Positions 34,691 through 44,689 of a stretch of DNA of 64,000 bases are shown here, piece by piece. Made by a program: the position numbers and the translations under genes. The notes beneath the pieces were generated by a model. That model had not been told where the DNA came from, did no database searches, and saw only the letters and a list, made by a program, of their open reading frames with translations. The stretch is from Daucus carota subsp. sativus. Taxonomy: Eukaryota; Streptophyta; Magnoliopsida; Apiales; Apiaceae. Every line of letters starts with the position of its first letter. Position 1 is the stretch's first letter. The DNA is taken from contig NC_030383.2 in assembly GCF_001625215.2 (NCBI RefSeq), positions 61,494,949-61,558,948 on the forward strand. Reading direction: 5' to 3'.

Positions 34691-35835
34691 ATAAGTTCTC
34701 CCTTTGTAGAAAAGTTGTGCATGGACTCCATTTCTCGAACACGGACCAAACTAGGCGTGTAACTGTAACGATGTCCAACAAATTCTCTAAAGAAAATGCA
34801 AGTGCTAGCCGTCCCGGCAATACTCTTAGTTTCTTTGGTTTTGGGATCATAGAAAGCAAATGTGCCAGAATGTCCAGAATGTCCCCGGATCAATATTTCA
34901 CCACCATTCCTAAAAGCGTGCAGCAGCCTCTGATTGGAGTCAAAATACACGGGTCCTATGGTGTACATCTTACACCAAACACCACTACCGGATTCCTCGT
35001 TGTCCAAAGAATACATATCCAACATAGTTGTCCTTCCACGTGTTACTGATTTATATGTCATCCCAACAAGACGATCATTGATGTTGACTATATTAAATTT
35101 GTCCCCACGACATTTGAGGGAATCTAAATCAGGAAGGCTCCTGAACTCGTTGATTTCAGGCACAAACTTGAACGTACAGAAGAACTTATGTTTGCGCTTC
35201 TTTCCAGGCAAAGTCCAGGATTTAGGATAAGTCCAGTAAGGGGTTCCCTTGACAATGGTAGAGTGACCTGGTGACGTCCACCAAAAATTATCTACTTCGG
35301 GCAACATGAGATTTTGATGGATACACAAACAAGTCCAAGTAGCGGAATTTGTTGAGTAAATACAAATTTGTCTAGCGGGAGATGACATCGAACCATTGCA
35401 GAACATCAAGGCCTTGTAATCGTTCTGCACATGATCCCAACAAAATCCTCCGACATAGCCACCATCACCTACAATATGAGCTGGGGGGAAATCAAACAAC
35501 TTAACTTGCCCAATAGCCGGGTTCCATAAACAAAATCTTCCTCCCCGTGCCATTAAAATCAAACCATTAATTGAACCGAACAGTTCATGAGCGCAAGGCA
35601 CTCCACCGACACGAATCGAATCGGTGTGAGAGAGAACGTCCACTCCCTCGTAAAAACCATAAGGCTTTACTATAATTCGATCATTTTCTTCAGAGTTGTT
35701 GTGGAGTTGATGAGTGAGATGGGAATCTACGAAAGCAGGGGTAGAGAAAACAGAGTTCCAGGACTTACAAACAAGGCGACATCGAAGAATGTATTTTGCT
35801 GGTAATCGAGGGAGTATTTCTATCAGCTTTTATAA
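34648..35835 (-). pseudogene. F-box/FBA copy with deleted start and transposon-derived tail
   Basis: One uninterrupted frame from EILPRLPAKYIL (mid F-box) through VCKSWNSVFS, CLWNPAIGQVK, GFCWDHVQNDYK and YDPKTKETKSIAG. No ATG is present before well inside the FBA part. At 35820 the F-box joins directly to the upstream flank (compare 42640-42690), so about 200 bp carrying the start codon, leader and first F-box residues are deleted. At the other end, after KGEL, the frame runs about 14 codons into the MITE at 34389-34690. The absence of internal stops suggests recent loss. Confidence 0.83.
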
Positions 35836-35998
35836 CTTCGACTATCGGTGTTTACATACGATAACAAATATTTAGAGTATCGAAGTCCTTCATCCGGACC
35901 ATTCTTTATTTCTTTTTTTTTTTTTGACAGAAATTCACTTGCTCGTATCGATAATACGCCAATCCTCCGAGAAGTTTCTTTCATTCAAAAAGCTTATT

Positions 35999-36283
35999 AT
36001 CTAACCGAAAGACATGAAAATGTCTCCGGAAGTTTAGACAATAAAACTTAATGTCCGAAATAAAATGTCCCAAACTCCAAATCCACGCTACTTCCACCTC
36101 ATCCCTGAAACAATACGATTCATTAATAACAAGAAAATAATAAATTTAATTATTAAAATAAAATAGTTTGTCAAAAGATGTCATAGTGTATAAAAGATAA
36201 ATAAAATAATTAGTCAAAATAAGATGATAAATAAAAGAAAACAGAAAGTATATCTAACCAAAGGGAGACCCTTTGGCTAGATA
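35999..36283. repeat. Unclassified element: conserved left module and right hairpin, copy 2
   Basis: Left module TCTAACCGAAAGACATG, TGTCTCCGGAAGTTTAGACA (35999-36040). Right hairpin with 15-bp arms, one mismatch and a 3-nt loop (36251-36283). Shares its organisation with 31774-32389. Confidence 0.5.
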
Positions 36284-36670
36284 CCATTCGTTAGATATAT
36301 ATTACAAGCTAGATAAATACTAAGAAGATAATTAATAATATAAGTATTTAAATTTAAATATAATAATAACTAAAAGTTTAAGAAATATATTAAATATGAT
36401 AATCAAGCCAACAAAATGGCACCAAATTGCCGTATAGAAGGCCAAAATCTACGCCACCGATCATGGCCACCAATAAATGGTACAAATAAATTCCATAATC
36501 AAGACTGCAAGTAATTGTACACCAGTTAATAAATTGCATTAAAATATAATCAATGAGGATTAAAACATTTAGACCAAATATTTATTAGCAAAACTAAGAG
36601 AAACAAAATAAAATTCAAAAAAACAACAATCAAGCAAGTCAACTAGCCATATAATATATATGAAAATTAA

Positions 36671-37091
36671 GAGTCAAGTTATATGGAGTCCACTTTTTAT
36701 TGGAGTCCTTGGAGTCCATACATGTTCTGCAATTAAAAATATAGCTTAAAATATTACAAAACACATTATTTTTCGAATGATGTTCTACAAACATCATTAC
36801 TTTATTGTAAATCCTACAAATCTCAGTACAGTATATATGTTCTGCAACATGAACATGTATGTTCTGCAAGATGAACATGTATGTTCTGCAAAACTAAACA
36901 TGTTTTATTATATTGCAATGTTTTACTTGTAAAATATATGAAATCCGCAAGATTTACAATAAAATAATGATGTTTGTAGAACATCATTCGAATATAATGT
37001 GTTTTGTATTATTTTAAGCTATATTTTAATTGCAGAACATGCATGGACTCCAAGGACTCCAATAAAAAGTGGACTCCATAGAACTTTACTC
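36671..37091. mobile_element. Mutator-like MITE, copy 2, long inverted repeat, 10-bp duplication
   Basis: A 421-bp foldback element flanked by a perfect TGAAAATTAA (36661-36670, 37092-37101). Inverted arms of roughly 150-180 bp include GGACTCCAAGGACTCCAATA and GATGTTTGTAGAACATCATT. Termini GAGT..AAGTTATATGGAGTCC match the family at 12528-12956. Confidence 0.88.
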
Positions 37092-37101
37092 TGAAAATTA
37101 A

Positions 37102-38939
37102 ATCATCATTTACTTCTAATAAAGTCAATTCAATAAAATTAAAGTTGCAGGAAATTTACTAGTTTTACAAACAAAACCTAAAATCATGCAAACAAATTAA
37201 TCAATAATATTCTATTCAAAATCACACTAAATGATAATACCATCTCATCATCATCGACAATGAATTATCATAATCTCGTCATTGTCAAAATCTCGTCATT
37301 GTCACTAACACAAACCATATACAAACTCTTACCCCTACAAGCCTAAAAACACAATTGCTAACATACTTGTGACTCGAAATAAATTGTTAAAATACAACAT
37401 ACTATGCACATAATATCTTGACTAAAGCTCTCCAACTTTCTCATCTTCTAGATAAATCGACAAACAAAACTAAATCATTGTACACCACCTCCAATAATTG
37501 ATTATCATGCACAAATATAAAATAATAAGAAGATCCGAGTTCTAACGAAACACTAATGAAACATACGAAATTGTATACACTAATAAAACAAAAATCACAT
37601 AAACATATAATTTAAGAATCGGAAAGAGTACACCTTTTGAATGTCAGAAATTTTGACATGTATATGAGTCGAATGATGACCATTCTTTATTTCTGATTTA
37701 AGCAAAGTAAAGATTTTTTAAAACAAGTTTATATTCCGATAAAATAACTATTTTTGGTTGTTTCTATCACTCATAATTCTTATATCCTTGTTCTGCGGCG
37801 AGAAATCAATAGGAGACAGCCAAACAATGTCGTTTTTCTAAGTTCCGCACTTGATATTTGATTACCTCATGTTTCTATCTTCTGTGATTTGATTTGATTC
37901 AGAGGAGAAAGTGTTTTCATATTCTGTGTTTGATTGATTTAAGAGAGTAAATACATAACATCAATCGAGTATAAAGGTGTACAAATGAGAGTAAAAACCG
38001 GGATAATAACTGAATGTCAACAGAATAGAAACTCTTAGAATACGTATACGTTAATTAGCAGGGTTTTTCTTAAAATAAAAATATGATCCACCTGTCTGCT
38101 ACATCTACCGAGCATTTTGTTTTAAATCCAATGGTGTTGATATGAGTCTTCAAAGACTCCAAAATATTTAGACTCCAAGCAGCCCAACTCAATAATTATA
38201 GTAGTTATTTTTATTATTGCTTTTTGATTAAAATATTAAATTTATATTTTAATTCATATAAAAATGGAAATGATAATTCTACATATAAGGGCACTTAAAA
38301 ATATGTGTTAAAAAATCAAATATTATTTATTTTAAAATAAAAGAAGTGAAATTAGTTACGTATTACATGAAATATTAAAATATTAAAGTGGTTCATGCTC
38401 AATCTTGTGGTTTAGTACAAATTCGAAGAAATTGATGCTGAGGTCTCGTGGTTACGGTCAGTCCACTTTGAAGAAACTCATGTCCCCTTATTGACTCCGA
38501 TTTTGGGGGTTGAGGGTTATAATATTCAAGTCTGAGGATTTTATTAGAATGAGTGTATATAAAGAAAATCATGACCAATATACTATTTACATACATGTAA
38601 AATACTTTCTCCGTCACATTTTGGTTGTCATGTGGTTTTGTACGGGTTAAATTGACCCAAATTTGATTGAAATTTATTAATATTTTATCAATTGATAAAA
38701 TAAAAAAATATGCCACCGGAAATAATTTTTAATCTACTTTAAAATGTAATTTTTAGTTTCTTAAAATAGTGAAAAAATGACTTATAATCATTGATAAAAA
38801 ATTAGTCAATTTGACCAATAAATATAAAAATGTGACAACTGATAATTTATTTTGCACCAAGTCCAAAGTCTTCACAGATCCATACTCTTTCAGAATAGAG
38901 ACATGCTCAGCCTACATTTGAGTCTCCCAAACCAGTGAA
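37102..38939. other. Gene-free spacer
   Basis: AT-rich, no supported gene. A possible degenerate MITE lies near 38605-38840 (TTTCTCCGTCACATTTTGG with an inverted counterpart CCAATAAATATAAAAATGTG), too weak to call. Confidence 0.45.
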
Positions 38940-38977
38940 TTTATTTGGTTTCGTTGAGTTGATGAGATATAAATATT

Positions 38978-39207
38978 CCCCCGTTTCATGATATATGTCC
39001 ATTTAGGGGGGCCGGGGGGGCAATTTCAAACTATTTGTTTACTTCAACTTTCAACATGAGTTTCTATATTTCACATATTTCTAATTTTATATTTACAAAA
39101 TCATCCATTTAATTAATGGCTTAATATAACTTTTTTCTTTAATCAAAATTCACTTTTCTTTATACGTGTGATTTTTAAAAAGTGGACATGTATTTTGAAA
39201 TGGATCG
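38978..39207. mobile_element. MITE-like insertion, 230 bp, with empty site elsewhere
   Basis: The left end CCCCCGTTTCATGATATATG and the complement of the right end CGATCCATTTCAAAATACAT are loosely inverted. Flanks are AATATT on both sides. The homologous stretch near 23785-23800 lacks the insert and has a single AAATATT. Confidence 0.65.
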
Positions 39208-39452
39208 AATATTATAATATTATTTTCAATTGTTAACTATGTATACTTCATTTCTAAATATTTTATGTATGTGAAAGCATTTTTTATTGGTATGTGAAAT
39301 TGTTGATTTTATATGATTACACTTTCAAATATACATTCTTCGCTGATAATTTTTTTACTAAATTCAGCCCAAAAATACAAACAAATTGATATATATTAAT
39401 TATTTGTTTAGGGTTATAAAGGGTCCGAATACTCCCTATTTAACCGACATGG

Positions 39453-39735
39453 GATATTACATGTAGAGGCGGATGCACAATAAGGCCCCCTGGGTCACAT
39501 GCCCCCATAATGTTTTAATTTTTTAATTTTTTTACTTTTGTTTACATAATAATAGCCCCCTATATATTATTGAAAGGTAAGTTGATCTAAGCAAACACCT
39601 GAATACATATTATCTACTTAACTTGGGATTAAAACATAAGAATCCGAAGAAAACATTCACAAGATGAATATCTTGATGTTAACATGGTTGTTCAAATTTT
39701 TTGTGCCTCCGGATATAAAATTTTCTAGATCCGCC
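39453..39735. mobile_element. hAT-like MITE abutting an F-box fragment
   Basis: Ends AGAGGCGGAT and, in complement, CCAGTGGCGGATCTAG, flanked by TTACATGT on both sides, an 8-bp duplication. It sits immediately left of the F-box fragment at 39739. Confidence 0.65.
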
Positions 39736-39738
39736 ACT

Positions 39739-39921
39739 GGTTACATGTACACTGTCGGACCCGTGTGCCTTGGCTTGAGATGTCAGCCTTCACATTGTTT
39801 TAAGAATGGTGGTGAATTGTTGATCCGTGAACTTGGAGGGCCGTTTTCTTTATATGATCCCAAAACAAAAGAAATCAAGGAATTTGATGTGTCCAATAGA
39901 ACTACTAATGCCGTAGTTTGA
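39739..39921 (+). pseudogene. F-box/FBA C-terminal fragment, plus strand
   Basis: Encodes the end of a divergent FBA protein (YTVGPVCLGL, HCFKNGGELLIRELGGPF, SLYDPKTKEIKEFDVSN), then a stop. It is nearly identical to 43156-43330 and clearly distinct from the minus-strand family. The 5' side is cut by the adjacent transposon. Confidence 0.78.
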
Positions 39922-40690
39922 TCTCTGTTCCAGGCATGAAGTCTGTGAAGAAATTGTCTGCAGAGGATGCATATCGCTTTGTAAAACGCAATTACTAAGC
40001 CACTTATGCTTGTTAATGAAACTACCCACAGTTTTTAGTTACAATTTATCCAACGATTATTATCAAATCGCGATCCCACTTGTTATGCCTCATGTAACAA
40101 CCCAAGTCTCAACCACAATAACTTCCAGGTTGGGAATGATATGGAAACTAAACGATTGAAGTAACGATAACCATGAACCAAACAAATAAAAAATTTACTG
40201 TTGGTATGATAGAATTCGTAATTCAATGTGTCATATGAGATGTTTGATGAATTGATGTTGAATGAATGTGAGGCCTTAAAACATGATTGATACAGATGAG
40301 CAACTAACCCTGCAGATAGTTTATTGGTATAATTCAGAATACATATGCACTACATCACAGTACACAATCTGTAAATAGTTAAGCCGCCTCGGGGTAGAAT
40401 AGACATTGTACATATAACAGAATTCAGTTAGTTAGTTGTGATGTAAGCACTACTCACACTTGTATATAAACCTGTATAGAGTGGAGAGACTCTGTATTCA
40501 AACTTTATGAAATGTAAACAGTTTTCTTGATTTGTTTTTCATCTTCTTAGAAACTGTTTATTTCAACAGGCTACAACTACAAGTTCGAAATTCAGAATAC
40601 TTGATTTTAACCGGATATTTTATCAGGTTTACGCTGCTAACTGATCTTCTTTTGGTATTCTCTTTTCCGTGCAGCACAGCTACTTGATTC
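39739..40690 (+). repeat. Segmental duplicate, partner of 43155-43990
   Basis: Runs from the F-box fragment through shared downstream sequence (ATGAAGTCTGTGAAGAAATT, ACTTCCAGGTTGGGAATG, TTTTTACCGGA-like) to the repeated unit near 40700. Relative to 43795-43870, it carries an extra ~215 bp at about 40350-40565 (between AGAATACATAT and TTCAACAGGCTAC). Confidence 0.75.
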
Positions 40691-40699
40691 TTGTTTACT

Positions 40700-40915
40700 T
40701 AAAAATTATTTACAATATATTTGTGAAGTGTGGAATTTGCTGTATTGCTGATTCTGATTTTGTTTTGGTTCTGCAACTGCTCCCTCTGCTCTGGCTTTAT
40801 CGACGAATTTATTGCAGAGATAGTTACTTGATGGCTGTGATTTGGAGGTGATGTGGTAGATGAACGTATCTGCAGCTTCTTCATCAATAATCTGCAGAAA
40901 TTGTATAAATAATTT
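40700..40915 (-). repeat. Repeated unit with coding-like frame, copy 2 of 3
   Basis: Similar to 31395-31660 (GAAGTGTGGAATTTGCT, GGCTTTATCGACGAATTTAT, TTGATGGCTGTGATTTG). It ends in the hairpin at 40862-40951. Confidence 0.65.
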
Positions 40916-40951
40916 CTGCAGATTATTGATGAAGAAGCTGCAGATACGTTC
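40862..40951. repeat. Perfect 41-bp inverted repeat with 8-nt loop
   Basis: Arm 1 is 40862-40902 and arm 2 is 40911-40951. They are exact reverse complements with no mismatch, separated by GTATAAAT. It arose from the GCAGCTTCTTCATCAATAAT end of the adjacent repeat unit, which occurs in only one orientation in the other two copies. Confidence 0.93.
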
Positions 40952-41275
40952 TATGCAGAAATTGTATAAATATAAATTGTATAATTTATATTATATATTA
41001 TAACTAACAAATATACATAACACTCTTGGAGATGCTCTAAACCACCATTTCAAATAAATAACAGCAAAATCATGTCCCAAATACTTTAAAGTCATCGTAC
41101 GATTCATCAAGCAAAAATAATACGAGAATACTACTCTTTTTTTCTTTTCTTTTTAACGTAGGAACCCGCGGTCGCACTTACCTCTGTGACTATATTCTAT
41201 AAGTTTTGAAATGTAAAGAATTGAATGAGACAAATATAAAAGAAACTGTAAAGAAATGGTTGGAATATATGGAGT

Positions 41276-41381
41276 AATTACTTTACATGAAGTTGCTTGA
41301 TATATTTCCTGCTTTTCAGGGTTGAATACTATTGCTGAAGATGGACCGGATGGTGCGCTAAACCGGACTTGCTTGAGATTT
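41276..41381 (+). pseudogene. SP1 exon 10 fragment with part of its preceding intron
   Basis: Closely similar to about 10972-11080 of the SP1-like gene: intron end (CTTTACATGAAGTTGCTTGA), acceptor region (TTCCTGCTTTTCAGGGTT), then exon (ATACTATTGCTGAAGATGGA). Substitutions and a one-base insertion break the frame. It runs into the 3' end of F-box gene 4 at about 41381. Confidence 0.88.
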
Positions 41382-42557
41382 GAGTTCTCCATTTGTAGAA
41401 AAATTCTGCATGGACTCCATTCCTCGAACACGGACCAAACTAGGCGTATAACTGTAACACTGTCCATACAACTCCCGAAAGAAAGTGGGAGTGCGAGTGC
41501 GACTGCTAGTCGTCCCAGCAATTCTCTTAGTTTCTTTGATTTTAGGATCATAGAAAGTAAATGGACCAGAATTTCCCCGGATCAATACTTCACCACCATT
41601 CCTAAAAGCGTGCAGCAGCCTTTGGTTGGAGCAAAAATACACCGGTCCTATGCTGTACATCTTACTCCAAACACCACTACTGGATTCCTCGTTGTCCAAA
41701 GAATACATATCCACCATATTCGTCCCTCCATGTGTTACTGAGTTATATGTCATCCCAACAAGACGATCCTTGATGTTGACTATACTAAAAGTGTCTCCAC
41801 AACATTTGAGGGAATCTAAATCAGGGAGGATTCTGAACTCGTTGATTTCAGGCACAAACTTGAACGTCCAGAAGAACTTACGTTCGTGCTTCTCTCCAGG
41901 CAAAGTCAAGGATTTAGAACAACTCCAGTAAGGGGTTCCCTTGACAATGGTAGAGTGACCTAGTAACATCCAAAAACTATCATGTAGTCCGGGCAACATG
42001 AGATTTTGAGGGATACACAAAGAAGTCCAAGTAGCAGAATTTGTTGAGTAAATACAAATTTGTCTAGCGGGAGATGACATCGAATCATAGCAGAACAGCA
42101 AGGCCTTGTAATCGTTCTGCACATGATCCCAACAAAATCCTCCGGCATAGTGACCATCAAGTGGAGGGAAATCAAACAACTTAACTTGCCCAATAGCCGG
42201 GTTCCATAAACAAAATCTTTTTCCCGGTTTAGAAACCATTAAAACTAAACCATTAATTGAACCACACAGAGTGTCACAAGCGTAAGGAACTTTGCGGACA
42301 CGAATTGAATCGGTAGAGAGAATGTCCACCACTCCCTCGTAAAAACCACAAGGCCTTACTATAATTCGATCATTTTCTTCAGAGTTGTTGTGGAGTTGAT
42401 GAGTGAGGTGGGAATTTACGAAAGCAGGTCTGGAGAAAACAGAGTTCCAGGACTTACAAACAAGGCGACATCGAATAATGTATTTTGCTGGTATTCGAGG
42501 GAGTATTTCTGCATACATTAAATCTTCCGGCAGTGTGGCATTCTTTTGCTCTCCCAT
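41358..42557 (-). CDS. F-box/FBA protein 4, 399 aa, with tail from SP1 sequence
   Basis: Single-exon F-box protein. The F-box is at about residues 9-51 (LPEDLMYAEILPRIPAKYII), followed by the FBA region with CLWNPAIGQVK, GGFCWDHVQNDYK, STIVKGTPYWSCSK and YDPKIKETKRIAG. The start is at MGEQKNA. The longer leader of paralogues 1 and 3 is frame-shifted upstream (the RKKTR region is present but out of frame), so this copy is shorter at the N-terminus. After GELK, its last six residues (SQASPV) and stop come from the antisense strand of an SP1 exon fragment. Otherwise intact; probable SCF receptor of unknown substrate. Confidence 0.85.
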   Translation of the reverse strand: MGEQKNATLPEDLMYAEILPRIPAKYIIRCRLVCKSWNSVFSRPAFVNSHLTHQLHNNSEENDRIIVRPCGFYEGVVDILSTDSIRVRKVPYACDTLCGSINGLVLMVSKPGKRFCLWNPAIGQVKLFDFPPLDGHYAGGFCWDHVQNDYKALLFCYDSMSSPARQICIYSTNSATWTSLCIPQNLMLPGLHDSFWMLLGHSTIVKGTPYWSCSKSLTLPGEKHERKFFWTFKFVPEINEFRILPDLDSLKCCGDTFSIVNIKDRLVGMTYNSVTHGGTNMVDMYSLDNEESSSGVWSKMYSIGPVYFCSNQRLLHAFRNGGEVLIRGNSGPFTFYDPKIKETKRIAGTTSSRTRTPTFFRELYGQCYSYTPSLVRVRGMESMQNFSTNGELKSQASPV

Positions 42558-42654
42558 CCTCTGTCTTCTTTCTTGGCTGATGATCTGATGATTCTGATGA
42601 TTCGCTTTGGAGTTTATGATCCAATCTTACCCGTAAATAAATTTCAGGTTTTAT

Positions 42655-42831
42655 AGATTTGACTATCGGTGTTTAGGCTCAAAATAGAATCTGGAATCCA
42701 AGTCAAAATCGAAATATGAAACCGAGGCAGTATTAAATTTGATTTGACTATCAGTGTTTATTTAGGCACAAAATAGAATGTGAAATCCAAGTCAAAATCG
42801 AAATATGAAACCGAGGTAGTATCAAATTTAA
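42655..42831. repeat. Tandem duplication upstream of F-box gene 4, two ~90-bp units
   Basis: Both units start GATTTGACTATC and end with GAAATATGAAACCGAGGYAG-type sequence then TATCAAATTT/TATTAAATTT. A related single unit flanks the copies at 30860/31120 and 35840. Confidence 0.8.
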
Positions 42832-43045
42832 TTTAGCCCATGCTTGAAATTTTATTTATTTATTTATTTATTAAAAAGGTAAGTTAATTTGCACTTCTTG
42901 GAATTCTCTTGTCGACTTCTGATTTCGAAAATTTACATCTCACTCGGCAACAAGTGATTTTATCCTAACAAAGTGTTTTAAAATTCCTTGTCGGTTCGGT
43001 TCTTGGCTAATTATAATTGCCAACAAACGCAAAAAAAAAAATCAA

Positions 43046-43330
43046 GATCGTCTTGTTGGGATGGCGTCTGATTCAACAAACCGTGGAAAGACTTTGGTAG
43101 ATATATGTTATTTGGATGATGACGAATGCAGTTCTAGGGTTTGGAGGAAGATGTACACTATCGGACCTGTGTGCCTAGGCTTGAGATGTCGTGAGCCTTC
43201 ACATTGTTTTAAGAATGGTGGTGAATTGTTGATCCGTGAACTTGGACGGCCGTTTTCTTTATATGATCCCAAAACAAAAGAAATTAAGGAATTTGATGTG
43301 TCCAATAGAACTGCTAATGCCGTAGTTTGA
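43046..43330 (+). pseudogene. F-box/FBA C-terminal fragment, plus strand, longer copy
   Basis: Encodes DRLVGMASDSTNRGKTLVDI, SRVWRKMYTIGPVCLG, FKNGGELLIRELGRPF and KEIKEFDVSN, ending in TGA. The F-box and most of the FBA domain are absent upstream. The sequence before it is unrelated, so this is a truncated relic of a divergent subfamily. Duplicate of 39739-39921. Confidence 0.8.
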
Positions 43331-43989
43331 TCTCTGTTCCAGGCACGAAGTCTGTGAAGAAATTGTCTGCATATAGCTTTGTAAAACGCAATTACTAAGC
43401 CACTTAGGCTTGTTAATGAAATTGCCCAGAAGCATTATTATCAAATCACGATGCCACTTGTTATGCCTCATGTAACACCCCAAGTCCCAACCACAATAAC
43501 TTCCAGGTTGGGAATGGTATGGAACCTAAACGATTGCAGTAACGATAACCATGAACCAAACAACTAGAAAATTTACTGTTAGTATGATAGCATACGTAAT
43601 TTGATGTGTCATATGAGATGTTGATGAATTGATGTTGATTGGATGTGAGGACTCAAAACATAATTGTTACAGATGGCGTAAATCAGTTCTATGCTTGTTT
43701 ATGGGACATAAACAACTGAACTGCAAGACCGTAGTCGTTAGCTGCATGCTCTGCAACAACATGCCTCACTGCTCCTGTTTGCCCGTTTGCCAATTAACCA
43801 CTACCCCGCAAATAGTTTATTGGTATAATTTAGAATACATATTTCAACAGGCTACAGGTCCGAAATTCAGATTGTCAGGAGTTGTCAGCAAGTAAATACT
43901 TGATTTTTACCGGAAATTTTTATCAGGTTTACGCTGCTAATTGATCTTCTTTTGGTATCCTCTTTTCCTTCAGCACAACTACTAGATTC

Positions 43990-44235
43990 TTGTTTATTTA
44001 AAATTATTTGGCATTTGCTTTATTGCTGGTTCTGATTTTGTTTTGGTTCTGCAACTGCCTCTGCTCTGGCTTTATCAAAGAATTTATTGCAAAAATAGTT
44101 ACTTGATGGCTGTGATTTGCAGGTTAATGTGGTATATGAACTTATGTGCAGCCTGGCTCTTCATTAATAATCTGCACAAGTTGTATAATAAATAAATATT
44201 TCTGCAGCTTCTTCACACCAAAAAACACTGTCTGC
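43990..44235 (-). repeat. Repeated unit with coding-like frame, copy 3 of 3
   Basis: Similar to 31395-31660 and 40700-40915, with small deletions (for example CTGCTCCCTCTG shortened to CTGCCTCTG). Confidence 0.65.
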
Positions 44236-44339
44236 TTGTTCAAAGAATGTAGTTACAGATGTTTTACTAGACCTTCCTAGACCGCAGTAAGTAAATTTGA
44301 GTTTTCTCTAACGTCAAGATCTCAGCCGGTAAGTTTCTA

Positions 44340-44530
44340 GACCTATGGATTTTATATCAAGCTTCTCTGTCACCAACTCCGTCGTGATTGTGTTACTCAC
44401 TGTCCTATTGTCGTCGATTTGTAACATAAAAGCTCCTATGGATTTTATATCAAGCTTCTATGTCACCAACTCTGTCATGATCGTGTTACTCACTGTCCTA
44501 TTGTCGTCGATTTGTAACATAAAAGCCCGT
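44340..44530 (+). repeat. Tandem duplication, two ~97-bp units
   Basis: Two near-identical units begin CCTATGGATTTTATATCAAGCTTCT and end TCGATTTGTAACATAAAAGC. A single diverged unit is at about 28090-28190. Confidence 0.85.
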
Positions 44531-44689
44531 TTGGGTGACAATGTGACAAGTGATTGTTTGGATAATTTTATGTTATAGATGACTTATGAGTTATTAAAAT
44601 AATAATAAACAAAAAAAATTAATAGATTATTTAGTTAAGTGTTGAAATTAATTTTTATTAAAAAATCATAAAAATAAAATAAGCTTATC

